Shown: positions 1 to 8,030 of the stretch, piece by piece | How positions within the stretch are numbered: position 1 is the stretch's first letter | Layout: every line of letters starts with the position of its first letter | DNA from: Bacteroidia bacterium | GTDB lineage: Bacteria; Bacteroidota; Bacteroidia; B-17B0; Aurantibacillaceae | DNA length: 32,478 nucleotides | Direction: 5' to 3' | NCBI GenBank assembly: GCA_021740825.1 | Contig: JAIOZA010000032.1 | Coordinates: forward strand, 1 to 32,478 | The notes under the pieces: generated by a model | Databases searched by the model: none | What the model was told of the DNA's origin: nothing | The model's input: the letters and a program-made list of their open reading frames with translations, nothing else | Made by a program: the position numbers and the translations under genes

Positions 1-1
1 G

Positions 2-79
2 AAAGCATTAGCAAAAAAGCATTTACCCGAACAACTAGCCAAAGAGATAGAAAGCAAAAAGAAGGCCCAGAAAAAGTAA
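2..79 (+). CDS. IS3 transposase OrfA, C-terminal end (partial)
   Basis: This is the last 25 codons of the upstream IS3 reading frame (ending ...ESKKKAQKK, stop TAA at 77-79); the start is outside the window. The lysine-rich tail is typical of OrfA, the small helix-turn-helix subunit that binds the IS ends. The run GAAAAAG at 70-76, just before the stop, is a plausible slippery site: a -1 shift there enters the OrfB frame, which is open from the left window edge. The overlap is therefore normal IS3 design, not a mutation. Confidence 0.75.
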   Translation, partial: KALAKKHLPEQLAKEIESKKKAQKK

Positions 80-93
80 GGCTTCTTTATGAG

Positions 94-999
94 GTGTTCG
101 GGATAAGCCGACAGGCTTACTATAAACGTATACATAAAAATTTTAATGAGGAGCAAAAACAGGCTCAAGTAATTAATTTGGTTAAACCTTTGCGGCGTGA
201 ACAAAGTCGGTTAGGTACGCTAAAGGTTTATAAACTTATCAAACCATCATTGGATAAAATGCAAATTAAACTTGGCAGAGACCGTTTTTACAGTGTTATG
301 AGAGATCATGCCCTACTCATTCGTCGTAAGAAAAACTTTGTCAAAACAACGAACTCAAATCACCGTTTTAGAAAGCATCCCAATTTAATTAAAGGCAATG
401 TATACACTAAAGCAGAACAAGTATGGGTAAGTGACATCACCTATATTAAAACAGAACAAGGTTATTTATATTTATCATTAGTAACAGATTTATACTCTAA
501 AAGAATTATGGGCTACAACCTATCAGATAATATGAAAGTAGAAAGTTCTGCCATTGCTTTGCGCATGGCAATAGCGAACAGAGTATATCCTGGCAGAGCA
601 TTAATACATCATTCTGACAGAGGCTTTCAGTATTGTGCTGACAACTACACCAAACTATTAGAAGATAATAGAATTAAAATAAGCATGACTCAAAGTTACG
701 ACCCATATGAAAACGCCGTAGCTGAAAGAGTCAATGGTATTCTAAAGGGTGAATTTGATATTGCCGAAGGATTTGTAAACGAAGCTCAAGCGCAAAGAGA
801 AATAAAAAATGTAATTAATATTTATAACAATAAACGACCTCATATAAGTTGCGATTATGTTACTCCTGTTCTTGCACACATACAACAAAAACACAAACCG
901 AAATTCTACTCTAGGTTATTAACAAATAAACACATATTAACAAAAGAAAAAAGAAGCAAAAAAGAAAAAGCTATACAAAATAATATTAATTTTAAATAA
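94..999 (+). CDS. IS3-family transposase OrfB (DDE integrase core)
   Basis: This is the catalytic subunit of an IS3 element, which cuts and joins the IS ends as part of an OrfAB fusion. A helical HTH_21-like segment covers about residues 30-90 and the retroviral-integrase fold about 105-265. The catalytic triad is visible: D114 (WVSDIT), D175 (HHSDRG) and E211 (AVAERVNG), with exactly 35 residues between D175 and E211. The start given is a GTG at 94, but the frame is open further upstream, so the working protein is more likely made by -1 frameshifting from OrfA near 70-76. The frame is intact and the element may be active if its left end is complete. Confidence 0.9.
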   Translation: MFGISRQAYYKRIHKNFNEEQKQAQVINLVKPLRREQSRLGTLKVYKLIKPSLDKMQIKLGRDRFYSVMRDHALLIRRKKNFVKTTNSNHRFRKHPNLIKGNVYTKAEQVWVSDITYIKTEQGYLYLSLVTDLYSKRIMGYNLSDNMKVESSAIALRMAIANRVYPGRALIHHSDRGFQYCADNYTKLLEDNRIKISMTQSYDPYENAVAERVNGILKGEFDIAEGFVNEAQAQREIKNVINIYNNKRPHISCDYVTPVLAHIQQKHKPKFYSRLLTNKHILTKEKRSKKEKAIQNNINFK

Positions 1000-1032
1000 T
1001 AAAAACATGTCAACCATTTTCAGGAACAGACA

Positions 1033-1359
1033 ACGAGAACCGAAAAACTTAACTTAAACCGCAAAGTTCAATCAGAACAAATTCACTTTTCTGTTTCGTG
1101 GCGAAAACTTAGAAACAAAAATATAATTTATAATACTTAGACTTCAGTAAACATATCGAGCTTAGTGTCGACACCAAAACGTATTGAACTTTGTTTCAAA
1201 ATAAAACGTTGTAACTCATGGCTCTTTCAATAAAACAATAGAACAAAAAAGGAAATTTATACTGCTACAAATATATTTTGTACCTTGTATAAGTTTTTTG
1301 TAAACTAAGTTAGTTAACATTTTACTTTAAGAAATAATTAAAAATAACAAAACTAGTAA
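1033..1359. other. Noncoding stretch between the IS3 end and the first surface-protein gene
   Basis: No gene is seen. The first ten bases after the IS end (ACGAGAACCG, 1033-1042) match a leader that follows repeat copies D and E (7927-7936, partly, and 9261-9270), so the IS may sit in the leader of a cassette. GGCGAAAACTTAG near 1098-1112 resembles the right end of repeat E. An 11-bp motif AAACRTATYGA occurs at 1149-1159 and 1177-1187 and again twice at 11373-11445. No promoter of the TTG/TAnnTTTG type is convincing. Confidence 0.4.
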
Positions 1360-2343
1360 TTGAATAAAACTTTTTATATTTTTCTTTTTCTTTTAATGTT
1401 TAGCTGTGAAGCAAAAACACAAACTAACCTAGTTTATAATGGTGATTTTGAGATTTATGATACATGCCCTAATACAACTTCATATCCCGGTAACTATCAA
1501 ATTGAGCATTGTTTAGGATGGTATGCTCCTACATATGCAACTTCTGATTATTATAATTCATGCGCTAGTTCAATCGTTGGAGTGCCCTTAAATAATTTCG
1601 GGTTTCAATATCCATATTCTGGCAATGCATATTGTGGGTTATTGATACAAAACTGTACTCAACCTAGCTGTAATGGATGGTGGGTTGAGTATATTCAAAC
1701 CAAATTACTTCAACCATTAAATCCTGGAAAAACATACTCTTTTTCATTTAAAGTAGTAGGTAGTGATTATGGATTTGATTATTATTTTTGGAAACTAGGT
1801 GCATATTTTACCAAATCCAAAATAGCAAATGCTACTGCTAAGCCTTTTGTAAATATTACCCCACAAATTTTAAACTCAAAAAACAATTATTTAATAGATA
1901 CACTAAATTGGATTGAAATAAAAGGAAGTTTTATTGCTTTAGGGCAAGAAGAGTACTTAACAATAGGTTACTTTCCTGATACTTTAAATTTAGATACATT
2001 AAGAGAATACAATGTACCCAATGATATTACAAACTTTGGGAATTATTATTTTATTGATGATTTAAAATTACATGAAGTAGAGTGTGAGTTTAAAGTGCCA
2101 AACGTTTTCACTCCGAATAAAGATAATATTAATGATGCTTTTAAAATTAAGCTTTGTGATTCCTTAAACTATAATATTACTATATATAATCGTTGGGGAA
2201 TAAAAATATTTGAAACAAATAAAGCAAATAATAGTTGGGATGGGAGAACTACAAGCGGAGAACTTTGCACGGATGGTAATTATTTTTACGTTATTGAAAC
2301 GGAAGAAAAAACATTTAAAGGCTTTGTTCAATTAATAAGATGA
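1360..2343 (+). CDS. Secreted protein with T9SS type B sorting domain (gliding-motility C-terminal domain)
   Basis: A 327-residue exported protein. Residues 1-20 form a signal peptide, with a Cys at 16 in an imperfect lipobox. Residues 22-240 share the layout NLVYNGDFE...TCP...GW...NSCA...Y.GNAY with the proteins at 5577 and 9415, a jelly-roll-like Cys-containing module. Residues 245-327 are the CHU_C/TIGR04131 domain: VPNVFTPNKDNIND, YNRWG, WDG, C-DGNYFYVI. This domain targets proteins to the T9SS for surface attachment or release. A stop codon (1357-1359) lies directly before the TTG at 1360, so TTG is the only possible start near the signal peptide. The ligand or enzymatic role is unknown. 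It is followed by repeat copy A. Confidence 0.85.
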   Translation: MNKTFYIFLFLLMFSCEAKTQTNLVYNGDFEIYDTCPNTTSYPGNYQIEHCLGWYAPTYATSDYYNSCASSIVGVPLNNFGFQYPYSGNAYCGLLIQNCTQPSCNGWWVEYIQTKLLQPLNPGKTYSFSFKVVGSDYGFDYYFWKLGAYFTKSKIANATAKPFVNITPQILNSKNNYLIDTLNWIEIKGSFIALGQEEYLTIGYFPDTLNLDTLREYNVPNDITNFGNYYFIDDLKLHEVECEFKVPNVFTPNKDNINDAFKIKLCDSLNYNITIYNRWGIKIFETNKANNSWDGRTTSGELCTDGNYFYVIETEEKTFKGFVQLIR

Positions 2344-2490
2344 TTCTTATTAATTATAAAATAAATTTTACTAGTTTAAATTATAGCGATAAAGCGACAA
2401 AAGCAGTAAGCTATTGTTAAAGAATATCGCCAGCTTTTAACAGCAGAAACGAAAACTGCGTGTAAATTAGCACAGTAAAAACCACCTAGT

Positions 2491-2664
2491 AGGTAACAGC
2501 ACCTAAATTTAATTTGGGCATTCGGCTTCGGCATTTGCAAAATCGGTAGAAAAGTTTTTTATTTTTTCTTTGCAAATGCTTAGCAACATAGTATCTTTAA
2601 ACAAACATTTCGGTAGACATTGTTTCAAACCCCAAACAAAACAAGCCGCGAAAACGTTAGGTTC
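2491..2664 (+). repeat. attC-like repeat, copy A
   Basis: The left core is AGGTAAC (2491-2497) and the right core GTTAGGTTC (2656-2664). Between them are the shared blocks TTTGGGCATTCGGCTTCGG, the CATTTGCAAA/TTTGCAAATG stem, TTTCGGTAGACATTGTTTC, CCCCAAAC and CCGCGAAAACGTT. AAC to TTGGGC is 25 nt, as in copies B, C, E and F. The inner hairpin is degenerate here. Its right core does not match its own left core well, but matches the left core of copy B (AACCTAAC), as expected if both belong to the cassette carrying the gene at 2766. A weaker similarity to B and F extends about 45 bp upstream of the left core. Confidence 0.7.
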
Positions 2665-2681
2665 AATGCCCGCGGTGAAAA

Positions 2682-2763
2682 TATTTCAAACAAACATTTC
2701 GGTCGACAATCGAGCATTCATTTTAATCCAAAACAATAATAGACCTAAATCTTCGTTATAGAC
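2682..2763 (+). repeat. Degenerate second right half of the attC-like repeat
   Basis: After copy A the right-half blocks recur in order: AAACATTTCGGTCGACA (about 2692-2708), AATCCAAAAC, AATAGACC, and a core CGTTATAGAC (2754-2763) that ends three bases before the ATG at 2766. The left half (the CATTTGCAAA stem) is missing. It looks like what remains of a lost cassette or site. An identical 9-mer GTTATAGAC lies at 7075-7083 after copy C. Confidence 0.5.
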
Positions 2764-2765
2764 AC

Positions 2766-3833
2766 ATGAAATTATTTTTTAATACTCTTTTAATTTTAAT
2801 ATGCGTTAACACAATTAAGGCTCAGTGTCCACCGACAAGTCCAACAACAATGACAATTACTGGGTTATATTCAGCAGACCTTAACCCGACACCAACTAGT
2901 AAAGTATATGTTACGCCAACCGCGACAATTACTGGCAATATTTATCTGAATAATTCATCCTTGTATAATTGTGGTACAATCTTATCAAAAAAAATCACAA
3001 TGAGACAAAGTGCTTATAATAACCAATATGTCTTAGAAAATAATAATGTAATTAAGTGCGACACTATATCACTTGATAGCCTCGGTCATTTGCATAACAA
3101 TGACACTTTAATTTGTAATCTCTTTAACTTATATAATAATACAAGCGTAGACAATAATTACTGGATGGATGTAAATAGCGTTCTTATTGCATCAAAAAGC
3201 ATGATAGGTTCACATGGTGCTATAAAATCAAATTACTTTGTAATAAAAGACACGAACTCTTATCTATATAATATATATGGTGCTCTATCTGTAAGAAAAT
3301 TGCTTCACATTAATTCGGGTTCTTTCATCAACGGCGTTATTTTTATTTGCGTTGATTCATGTTTCATAAATAACGGTCGTGTCAACAATCAAAATATGGT
3401 GACGTGGTCACCATATTTAAAAGTAAATGGACTAAGTACAAACACTGGAACAATAAGCACAATTGACTTTTGCGACTTAACGTCAACAAACGGAGGAATG
3501 TTAGATTCAAATTCTGGTACTCTTACTAATATTACTTATTGTACTTCTACACAGAATTTTTGCGACCTATCCTATACGGCAATTAATGAAAACATCAATA
3601 AACCAAAACAAATTCTTGTTTATCCAAATCCAACATTCAATTCATTAAACATTCAATCTGACCAAATAGAATTTGAAAACAGCGAAATTGAAATCATAAA
3701 CTATTTGGGACAAACGGTTTTAAAAATACCCTACTCAAATAACATTTTAGTTTCCACTCTTTCGTCGGGTTATTATACATTAAAAATCGCAACACGCGTT
3801 GGACAATTTTATTCTAGTTTCATTAAGGAGTAA
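2766..3833 (+). CDS. Secreted protein with T9SS type A sorting domain
   Basis: A 355-residue exported protein. A clear signal peptide ends in IKAQ (about residue 19). The middle part (about 25-265) is rich in N, T, S and short hydrophobic alternations (ITGNIYLNNSSLYNCGTI), suggesting a beta-helix or beta-solenoid, but no named family is recognised. Residues about 278-355 form a type A (por secretion) sorting domain: ILVYPNPTFNSLNIQ, IINYLGQTV, LSSGYYTLKI, SSFIKE. This domain is cleaved off when the protein passes the T9SS. The ATG lies only three bases after a GTTATAGAC core, so there is almost no leader. It is followed after 50 bp by repeat copy B. Confidence 0.85.
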   Translation: MKLFFNTLLILICVNTIKAQCPPTSPTTMTITGLYSADLNPTPTSKVYVTPTATITGNIYLNNSSLYNCGTILSKKITMRQSAYNNQYVLENNNVIKCDTISLDSLGHLHNNDTLICNLFNLYNNTSVDNNYWMDVNSVLIASKSMIGSHGAIKSNYFVIKDTNSYLYNIYGALSVRKLLHINSGSFINGVIFICVDSCFINNGRVNNQNMVTWSPYLKVNGLSTNTGTISTIDFCDLTSTNGGMLDSNSGTLTNITYCTSTQNFCDLSYTAINENINKPKQILVYPNPTFNSLNIQSDQIEFENSEIEIINYLGQTVLKIPYSNNILVSTLSSGYYTLKIATRVGQFYSSFIKE

Positions 3834-3881
3834 ATATTCGGCAGACACGTAAGCTGTGTTTAAACTGGGTGGCGGGCACTA

Positions 3882-4068
3882 AAACCTAACACACGGTTTA
3901 TTCTATTTGGGCATTCGGCTTCGGCATTTGCAAAAGCAGTCGCTCCCGCGAAAGACAATTATTTTTGCTTTGCAAATGGCTAATAATATTATAGCTTTGT
4001 TAGTAATATTTCGGTAGACAACGGTTTCAAATCCCCAAACAGAAATAAACCGCGAAAACGTTATAGCC
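3882..4068 (+). repeat. attC-like repeat, copy B (best-folded copy)
   Basis: The left core is AACCTAAC (3883-3890) and the right core GTTATAGCC (4060-4068). The outer stem is nearly perfect: 3894-3911 pairs with 4034-4052 (CGGTTTATT...TTTGGG with CCCAAA...AATAAACCG). The second stem is CATTTGCAAAAGC (3925-3937) with GCTTTGCAAATG (3967-3978), leaving one extra A unpaired. The inner hairpin is TCGC-TCCC-GCGA (3940-3951), where copies D and F have TCCC...GGGA, so both arms changed together. ACCTAAC fits the classical attC R'' consensus RYYYAAC. Confidence 0.75.
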
Positions 4069-4243
4069 AATTTAATAAGTTATAAACGTCCTTAGTGAAA
4101 TTAAATAAATGAGTAGTTATACATTACTAATGAGTGAATAATTATTTAATATGTTATGTAATACTTAACTTTGGTAAATTATAATGCAAGTAATTAACAT
4201 AAACCAAGAAAATTATTAAACAATAAATTTTAAATCTAATATC

Positions 4244-5539
4244 ATGAAAAAATTTTTACTATCAACTCTTTTTATTTGGTTATGCTCAATGGCATTTTCA
4301 CAAATCACATTAACATCAACAGTAACTAATGTAAGTTGTTTTGGGCTAGCAAATGGCAGTGCAACAATTACTGCAACTGGAGGAGTTTCACCATATACAT
4401 TTTCTTGGACACCTTCGGGTGCAACTACACCAACTAGTACTAGTTTACCAGCAGGTACATACAGTGCTATAGTTATGGATGCAATGGCAAATACTAATAC
4501 TATAACAGTTACTATTTCCCAACCACAAATGCTTAATATAGTAATGTCGCAAACAAACACTACATGTAATGGTTCTTGTGATGGAGCTATCGATCTTCTA
4601 GTTACTGGTGGAACTCCCCCATATATGTACCAGTGGTCAATCGGTAGTATAACACCAAATCAAACAGCTTTATGTGCTAGCGATTATTCTGTATCTATTA
4701 CGGACTCTAATTGGTGTACATCGAACTCAACAGCTACAATAACTTCTGGTGTAAGTCCAACTATATCAGTAAATTCAGGTACAATTTGTAGTGGTAGTTC
4801 TGGCATAACATTAAATGCTAATGGAGCTGCTTCCTTTACTTGGTCTCCAATATTGAGCCTAAATACTTCTATGGGGGCATCTGTTATAGCTACACCCTCT
4901 ACAACAATTGTTTACACAGTATCAGGTAGTATTGGCTCATGCATCTCTTCAGCTACAACTACAGTTACAGTTCATCCATCACCAATTGTAAGTTTTTCTT
5001 TAACTCAAAATGCAACTCCTAATGTATGGGATATTATTCCTAGCTATAGCGGTGGTTCTGCCCCATACACATATATATGGTCTTTTGGTGATGGAAGTCC
5101 AAATTCAACACTTCCTTATCCAAGTCATACTTATACCACAGCTGGCTGGTATAATATATGTGTAACAATTGCTGATTCAAATGGTTGTGCATCTACTACT
5201 TGCCTATATGATAGTTTATATAAAATGAGTTCAAGCAATTCAATGATTACGGTTAATGTGATAAATGGTTTAACAACTAATATTAACCAAAACACTACCA
5301 ATAATAATTCCATTTCCATTTCCATTTACCCTAATCCAACAAATTCATTTATAAATATTGACGATGAAAAAAAACAATTTCAAAACTCAACAATTGAAAT
5401 AAAAAACTATTTAGGGCAAGTTGTTTTTACGACTCCTTTTAATTCTCAAATTAATTTACAAAATCTTTCAGCGGGGATGTATTTTTTAACTATACAAGAT
5501 AAGAGTAGTAGCAAAACAGTTAAGTTTATTAAGCAATAA
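4244..5539 (+). CDS. Secreted SprB-repeat/PKD-domain adhesin-like protein with T9SS type A sorting domain
   Basis: A 431-residue exported protein. A signal peptide covers residues 1-20 (ending AFSQ). Two SprB-like repeats follow: about 22-93 (VSCFGLANGSATITATGG, SPYTFSW, LPAGTYSAIVMDA) and 94-165 (TTCNGSCDGAIDLLVTGG, PPYMYQW). Next come an Ig-like segment (about 170-245, starting GTICSGSSGITL) and a PKD-like domain (about 247-335, YIWSFGDGSPNS, HTYTTAGWYNICVTI). Residues about 355-431 are a type A sorting domain (IYPNPTNSFINID, NYLGQVV, LSAGMYFLTI). SprB repeats occur in surface adhesins of gliding bacteria. A TAACTTTG at 4166-4173 resembles a -7 box but has no -33 partner. It shares a unit with the next gene, 37 bp downstream. 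Confidence 0.88.
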   Translation: MKKFLLSTLFIWLCSMAFSQITLTSTVTNVSCFGLANGSATITATGGVSPYTFSWTPSGATTPTSTSLPAGTYSAIVMDAMANTNTITVTISQPQMLNIVMSQTNTTCNGSCDGAIDLLVTGGTPPYMYQWSIGSITPNQTALCASDYSVSITDSNWCTSNSTATITSGVSPTISVNSGTICSGSSGITLNANGAASFTWSPILSLNTSMGASVIATPSTTIVYTVSGSIGSCISSATTTVTVHPSPIVSFSLTQNATPNVWDIIPSYSGGSAPYTYIWSFGDGSPNSTLPYPSHTYTTAGWYNICVTIADSNGCASTTCLYDSLYKMSSSNSMITVNVINGLTTNINQNTTNNNSISISIYPNPTNSFINIDDEKKQFQNSTIEIKNYLGQVVFTTPFNSQINLQNLSAGMYFLTIQDKSSSKTVKFIKQ

Positions 5540-5576
5540 ATTACAGAAAAATAAGTTATTCAGTGATATTTATGTA

Positions 5577-6773
5577 ATGAAAAAAATAGGATTTATAGTT
5601 TTTATTTTGTCTAATTTGTTTTTGAGCGGACAAAACTTAGTGCCTAATCCTAGTTTTGAAATTTATACTGCTTGCCCAAGTGGTGATTTTCAAATTGAAT
5701 TAGCAACGCCTTGGTTTTCTCCAAATGCAACAACTTTGGCGCAAAAGGCATCATACTTCAATACTTGCGCAACCAATTCAATATTTGCAATTCCTTATTT
5801 TGACGGAACAGATTATAGACAACCTCATACTGGTAATGCATTTGGTGGTAATTTGTGGTCTTATACTCCTGGCAATAATAATCTAAGGAAATATATTACA
5901 ACTAGTTTAACAAATTCATTAGTAACTAATAACTATTATTATATTTCTTTTTATGCTAGTACTTTTTTGAGAGGATTTAAATATGCTATTAATAATCTTG
6001 GAGCTTATGTTTCTGCAGGAGTACCATATAATTCTAATCCAAATGCTGTCCTTAATTATACTCCGCAAATTATTAAATACGGTAACCCAATTATAAATGA
6101 TACTATTAACTGGATAAAAATTGATGGAATATATTTAGCAAATGGAAACGAAAATTATATTACGATAGGTAACTTTATGGATGATATAAATACCGATACT
6201 GCTTTTATAGGATCAGGTTTTTATGGTGCATCCAATTATTACATCGATGATGTTTCTGTAATTAATATCTCGACACCACAATGGCAATATAGAGATACAT
6301 CAGTTGTAATTGGCGACAGCGTTTTAATTGGCCCTGCAATTAGCGGTTTAAATGTAAATTGGTTTACAATGAGTAATGCATTTATCAAAAATGCACCTGG
6401 TATTTATGTAAAGCCAACTACAACAACTAGCTACCAAGCCACAGAAACTTTTAACAGCGTAGTTTACAATCACACGGTTACAGTTACTGTATTAATAACT
6501 AAAACAAATGAATATGATAAATTACAAAATAGCATAATGTTATTTCCTAATCCTACGCCAAATAACTTTACTATTTCAAATTTAGCCGAATCATCACAAT
6601 TAAAAGTAGACATAACCGACACTCATGGAAATTTATATAGCACTGAACTGATAACCCCTACGAACAACAAAGCCACAATTAAAACTAACTTGACAAATGG
6701 TGTTTATTTTGTTTCTATAACTGATACTGTTAGCGGTTTAAAAACCATCAAGAAACTAATAGTTCAAAAATAA
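5577..6773 (+). CDS. Secreted protein with T9SS type A sorting domain
   Basis: A 398-residue exported protein. The signal peptide ends near FLSGQ (residue 19). Residues 20-235 have the same layout as the proteins at 1360 and 9415 (NLVPNPSFEIYTACP, TPWFSPN, NTCA, QPHTGNAFGG, YYIDDVSV), a shared ligand-binding-type beta module of unknown role. A short Ig-like stretch (about 240-305) and a type A sorting domain (about 318-398: IMLFPNPTPNNFTIS, NGVYFVSI, IKKLIVQK) follow. Its sorting domain differs in type from that of the gene at 1360 although the front part is related. Together with the gene at 4244 it forms a two-gene unit ended by repeat copy C. Confidence 0.85.
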   Translation: MKKIGFIVFILSNLFLSGQNLVPNPSFEIYTACPSGDFQIELATPWFSPNATTLAQKASYFNTCATNSIFAIPYFDGTDYRQPHTGNAFGGNLWSYTPGNNNLRKYITTSLTNSLVTNNYYYISFYASTFLRGFKYAINNLGAYVSAGVPYNSNPNAVLNYTPQIIKYGNPIINDTINWIKIDGIYLANGNENYITIGNFMDDINTDTAFIGSGFYGASNYYIDDVSVINISTPQWQYRDTSVVIGDSVLIGPAISGLNVNWFTMSNAFIKNAPGIYVKPTTTTSYQATETFNSVVYNHTVTVTVLITKTNEYDKLQNSIMLFPNPTPNNFTISNLAESSQLKVDITDTHGNLYSTELITPTNNKATIKTNLTNGVYFVSITDTVSGLKTIKKLIVQK

Positions 6774-6840
6774 ATGCATGTTGTTATAATACAACATTTT
6801 GCGGACAACTGGGTAAACTAAACAGAAAGAAAAAACGCCG

Positions 6841-7083
6841 AGCTACTAATACACGCTTCATTCAATTTGGGCTGAAGTATAAGGCATTTGCAAAAGTTGT
6901 CCCTTCGGTAAAGATAGTTATTTATGCTTTGCAAATGGCCAATAAACATTTAGTTTTGTTAGTAAGCTTTTCGGTAAGAAAATGTTTCAAACTGCAAACT
7001 GTGCCTGCTTGCAAACCGATACCCCTAATAGCTAAGGACGACAATATAAATTTTAAAATTTCGTTTACACCAATGTTATAGAC
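6841..7083 (+). repeat. attC-like repeat, copy C, with an extra core site
   Basis: The left core is AGCTACTAAT (6841-6850) and the proposed right core CTAATAGCT (7025-7033), which is degenerate. Shared blocks are ATTTGGGC, GGCATTTGCAAAAG, TCCCTTCGGTA, GCTTTGCAAATGGC, the TTCGGTA motif and ATGTTTCAAA. The TTCGGC block is altered to CTGAAGTATAAGGC and CCCCAAAC to CTGCAAAC, so the outer stem is weak. A second core GTTATAGAC lies at 7075-7083. Similarity to copy F extends about 40 bp upstream of the core (GTAAACTAAACAGAAAGAAAAAAC). Confidence 0.65.
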
Positions 7084-7149
7084 ATATATAAAGTTTAAAA
7101 TAATACATAGCTTTACTAAACATTAATTAAACTTGTCGACCTAACCGCA

Positions 7150-7704
7150 ATGAAAGTAAATTATACAATATTTCTCATATCAGTTTTTACATTGACAGCA
7201 ATATTATCTTGCTCTAGTTCCAAAGAAATACTAAACGAAGAAGACTTAAATACAATTAACACCAATGGTATTTATATCGCATATAATCCATTTGCAACTA
7301 TATCCTCTAGACCAGATATTAGTGAGCCAACTATAAAAAAAGCTTTATATATAATCCGTTTTACATCACAAAATGAAGGCATAATTGTGCCACATTCAGA
7401 CACTCTATTAAGCAATTTTCCCTTTAATAAAATTTCCGAAATGTATCAATGGAGTTTTAATTATGAAAAAGCAAACCCTATTGATAAAGATTTCATTCGT
7501 TTTAAGTTAGATCGAATAGACAAAGACTCAATCATAATATCTCAAACATCAAAAAATATTTTTATTGAATATAAAGGTATTAACTATGGAGACTCGCTCG
7601 TTTTAAATCATTCAACGGGTATGACAAAAGAGCAATTAGAACATCAGGCAATACGAAATCCTAAAATATTAAAATTTATTTTTTATAAATACCCAGTTAA
7701 ATAG
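7150..7704 (+). CDS. Lipoprotein of unknown function
   Basis: A 184-residue protein with a lipoprotein signal (ILSC at residues 18-21, followed by SSSKE). The mature part has no Cys-rich motif, repeat or T9SS sorting domain and no family is recognised. It contains alternating charged and aromatic segments (ALYIIRFTSQNEG, FIRFKLDRIDKDS) that suggest a small beta-rich fold. It is the only gene between copies C and D, 28 bp from the start of D, so it fits one cassette. It is one of two units in the array without a sorting domain. Confidence 0.75.
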   Translation: MKVNYTIFLISVFTLTAILSCSSSKEILNEEDLNTINTNGIYIAYNPFATISSRPDISEPTIKKALYIIRFTSQNEGIIVPHSDTLLSNFPFNKISEMYQWSFNYEKANPIDKDFIRFKLDRIDKDSIIISQTSKNIFIEYKGINYGDSLVLNHSTGMTKEQLEHQAIRNPKILKFIFYKYPVK

Positions 7705-7732
7705 ACCTATGTATGCAGAAACTGAAAATAAA

Positions 7733-7918
7733 AGCTACTAGTGGTAGCACACGGCTCCTATTTGGGCATTCGGCTTGGCATTTGCAAAAGCAGTCCCTTC
7801 GGGAAACACAGTTATTTAGCTTTGCAAATGTCCAGTAAAGTTATAGCTTTGTTAGTAATATTTCGGTAGACAATGTTTCAAAACCCAAACGGGAATTTAG
7901 CTTGCAACCGTTATAGCC
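7733..7918 (+). repeat. attC-like repeat, copy D
   Basis: The left core is either AGCTACTAG (7733-7741) or, judged by spacing to TTTGGG, TGGTAGC (7742-7748). The right core is GTTATAGCC (7910-7918). AGCTACTAG matches the reverse complement of the right core of copy C in 8 of 9 positions. The inner hairpin is TCCC-TTC-GGGA (7794-7804), the second stem GCATTTGCAAAAGC with GCTTTGCAAATG, and the outer pairing TTTGGG with CCCAAA. The sequence TATAGCCAAGCGGTTGACGA and on to AACC (7912-7936) continues past the core and is shared with copy E. Confidence 0.7.
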
Positions 7919-8030
7919 AAGCGGTTGACGAGAACCATCAAACTAAATCTAAGACACAAGAGTCTTAAAAAATTGTATATTTATATTTGGTAATTTCTGG
8001 CTGCTATTTTTAATAAAAAGACTAAACTCT

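Larger units (their letters stand above)
1..1032 (+). mobile_element. IS3-family insertion sequence, right part only
   Basis: The window opens inside an insertion sequence. Visible parts are the last codons of OrfA, the full OrfB transposase in the -1 frame, and a right end at 1008-1032 (TGTCAACC...AGACA). Read on the other strand this end starts TGTCTGTTCCTGAAA, and the TG...CA ends are usual for IS3 elements. The left end and target duplication lie outside the window, so the element's length and subgroup cannot be given. It sits directly before the block of surface-protein genes. Confidence 0.85.

Noticed and set aside
1..100. Broken transposase (pseudogene) because OrfA and OrfB are in different frames
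   Set aside because: The -1 arrangement with a slippery A-run is normal for IS3 elements and OrfB has its full DDE triad.
2570..2761. 63-residue reading frame on the + strand
   Set aside because: It lies wholly within repeat copy A and its duplicated right half; the other copies do not keep the frame.
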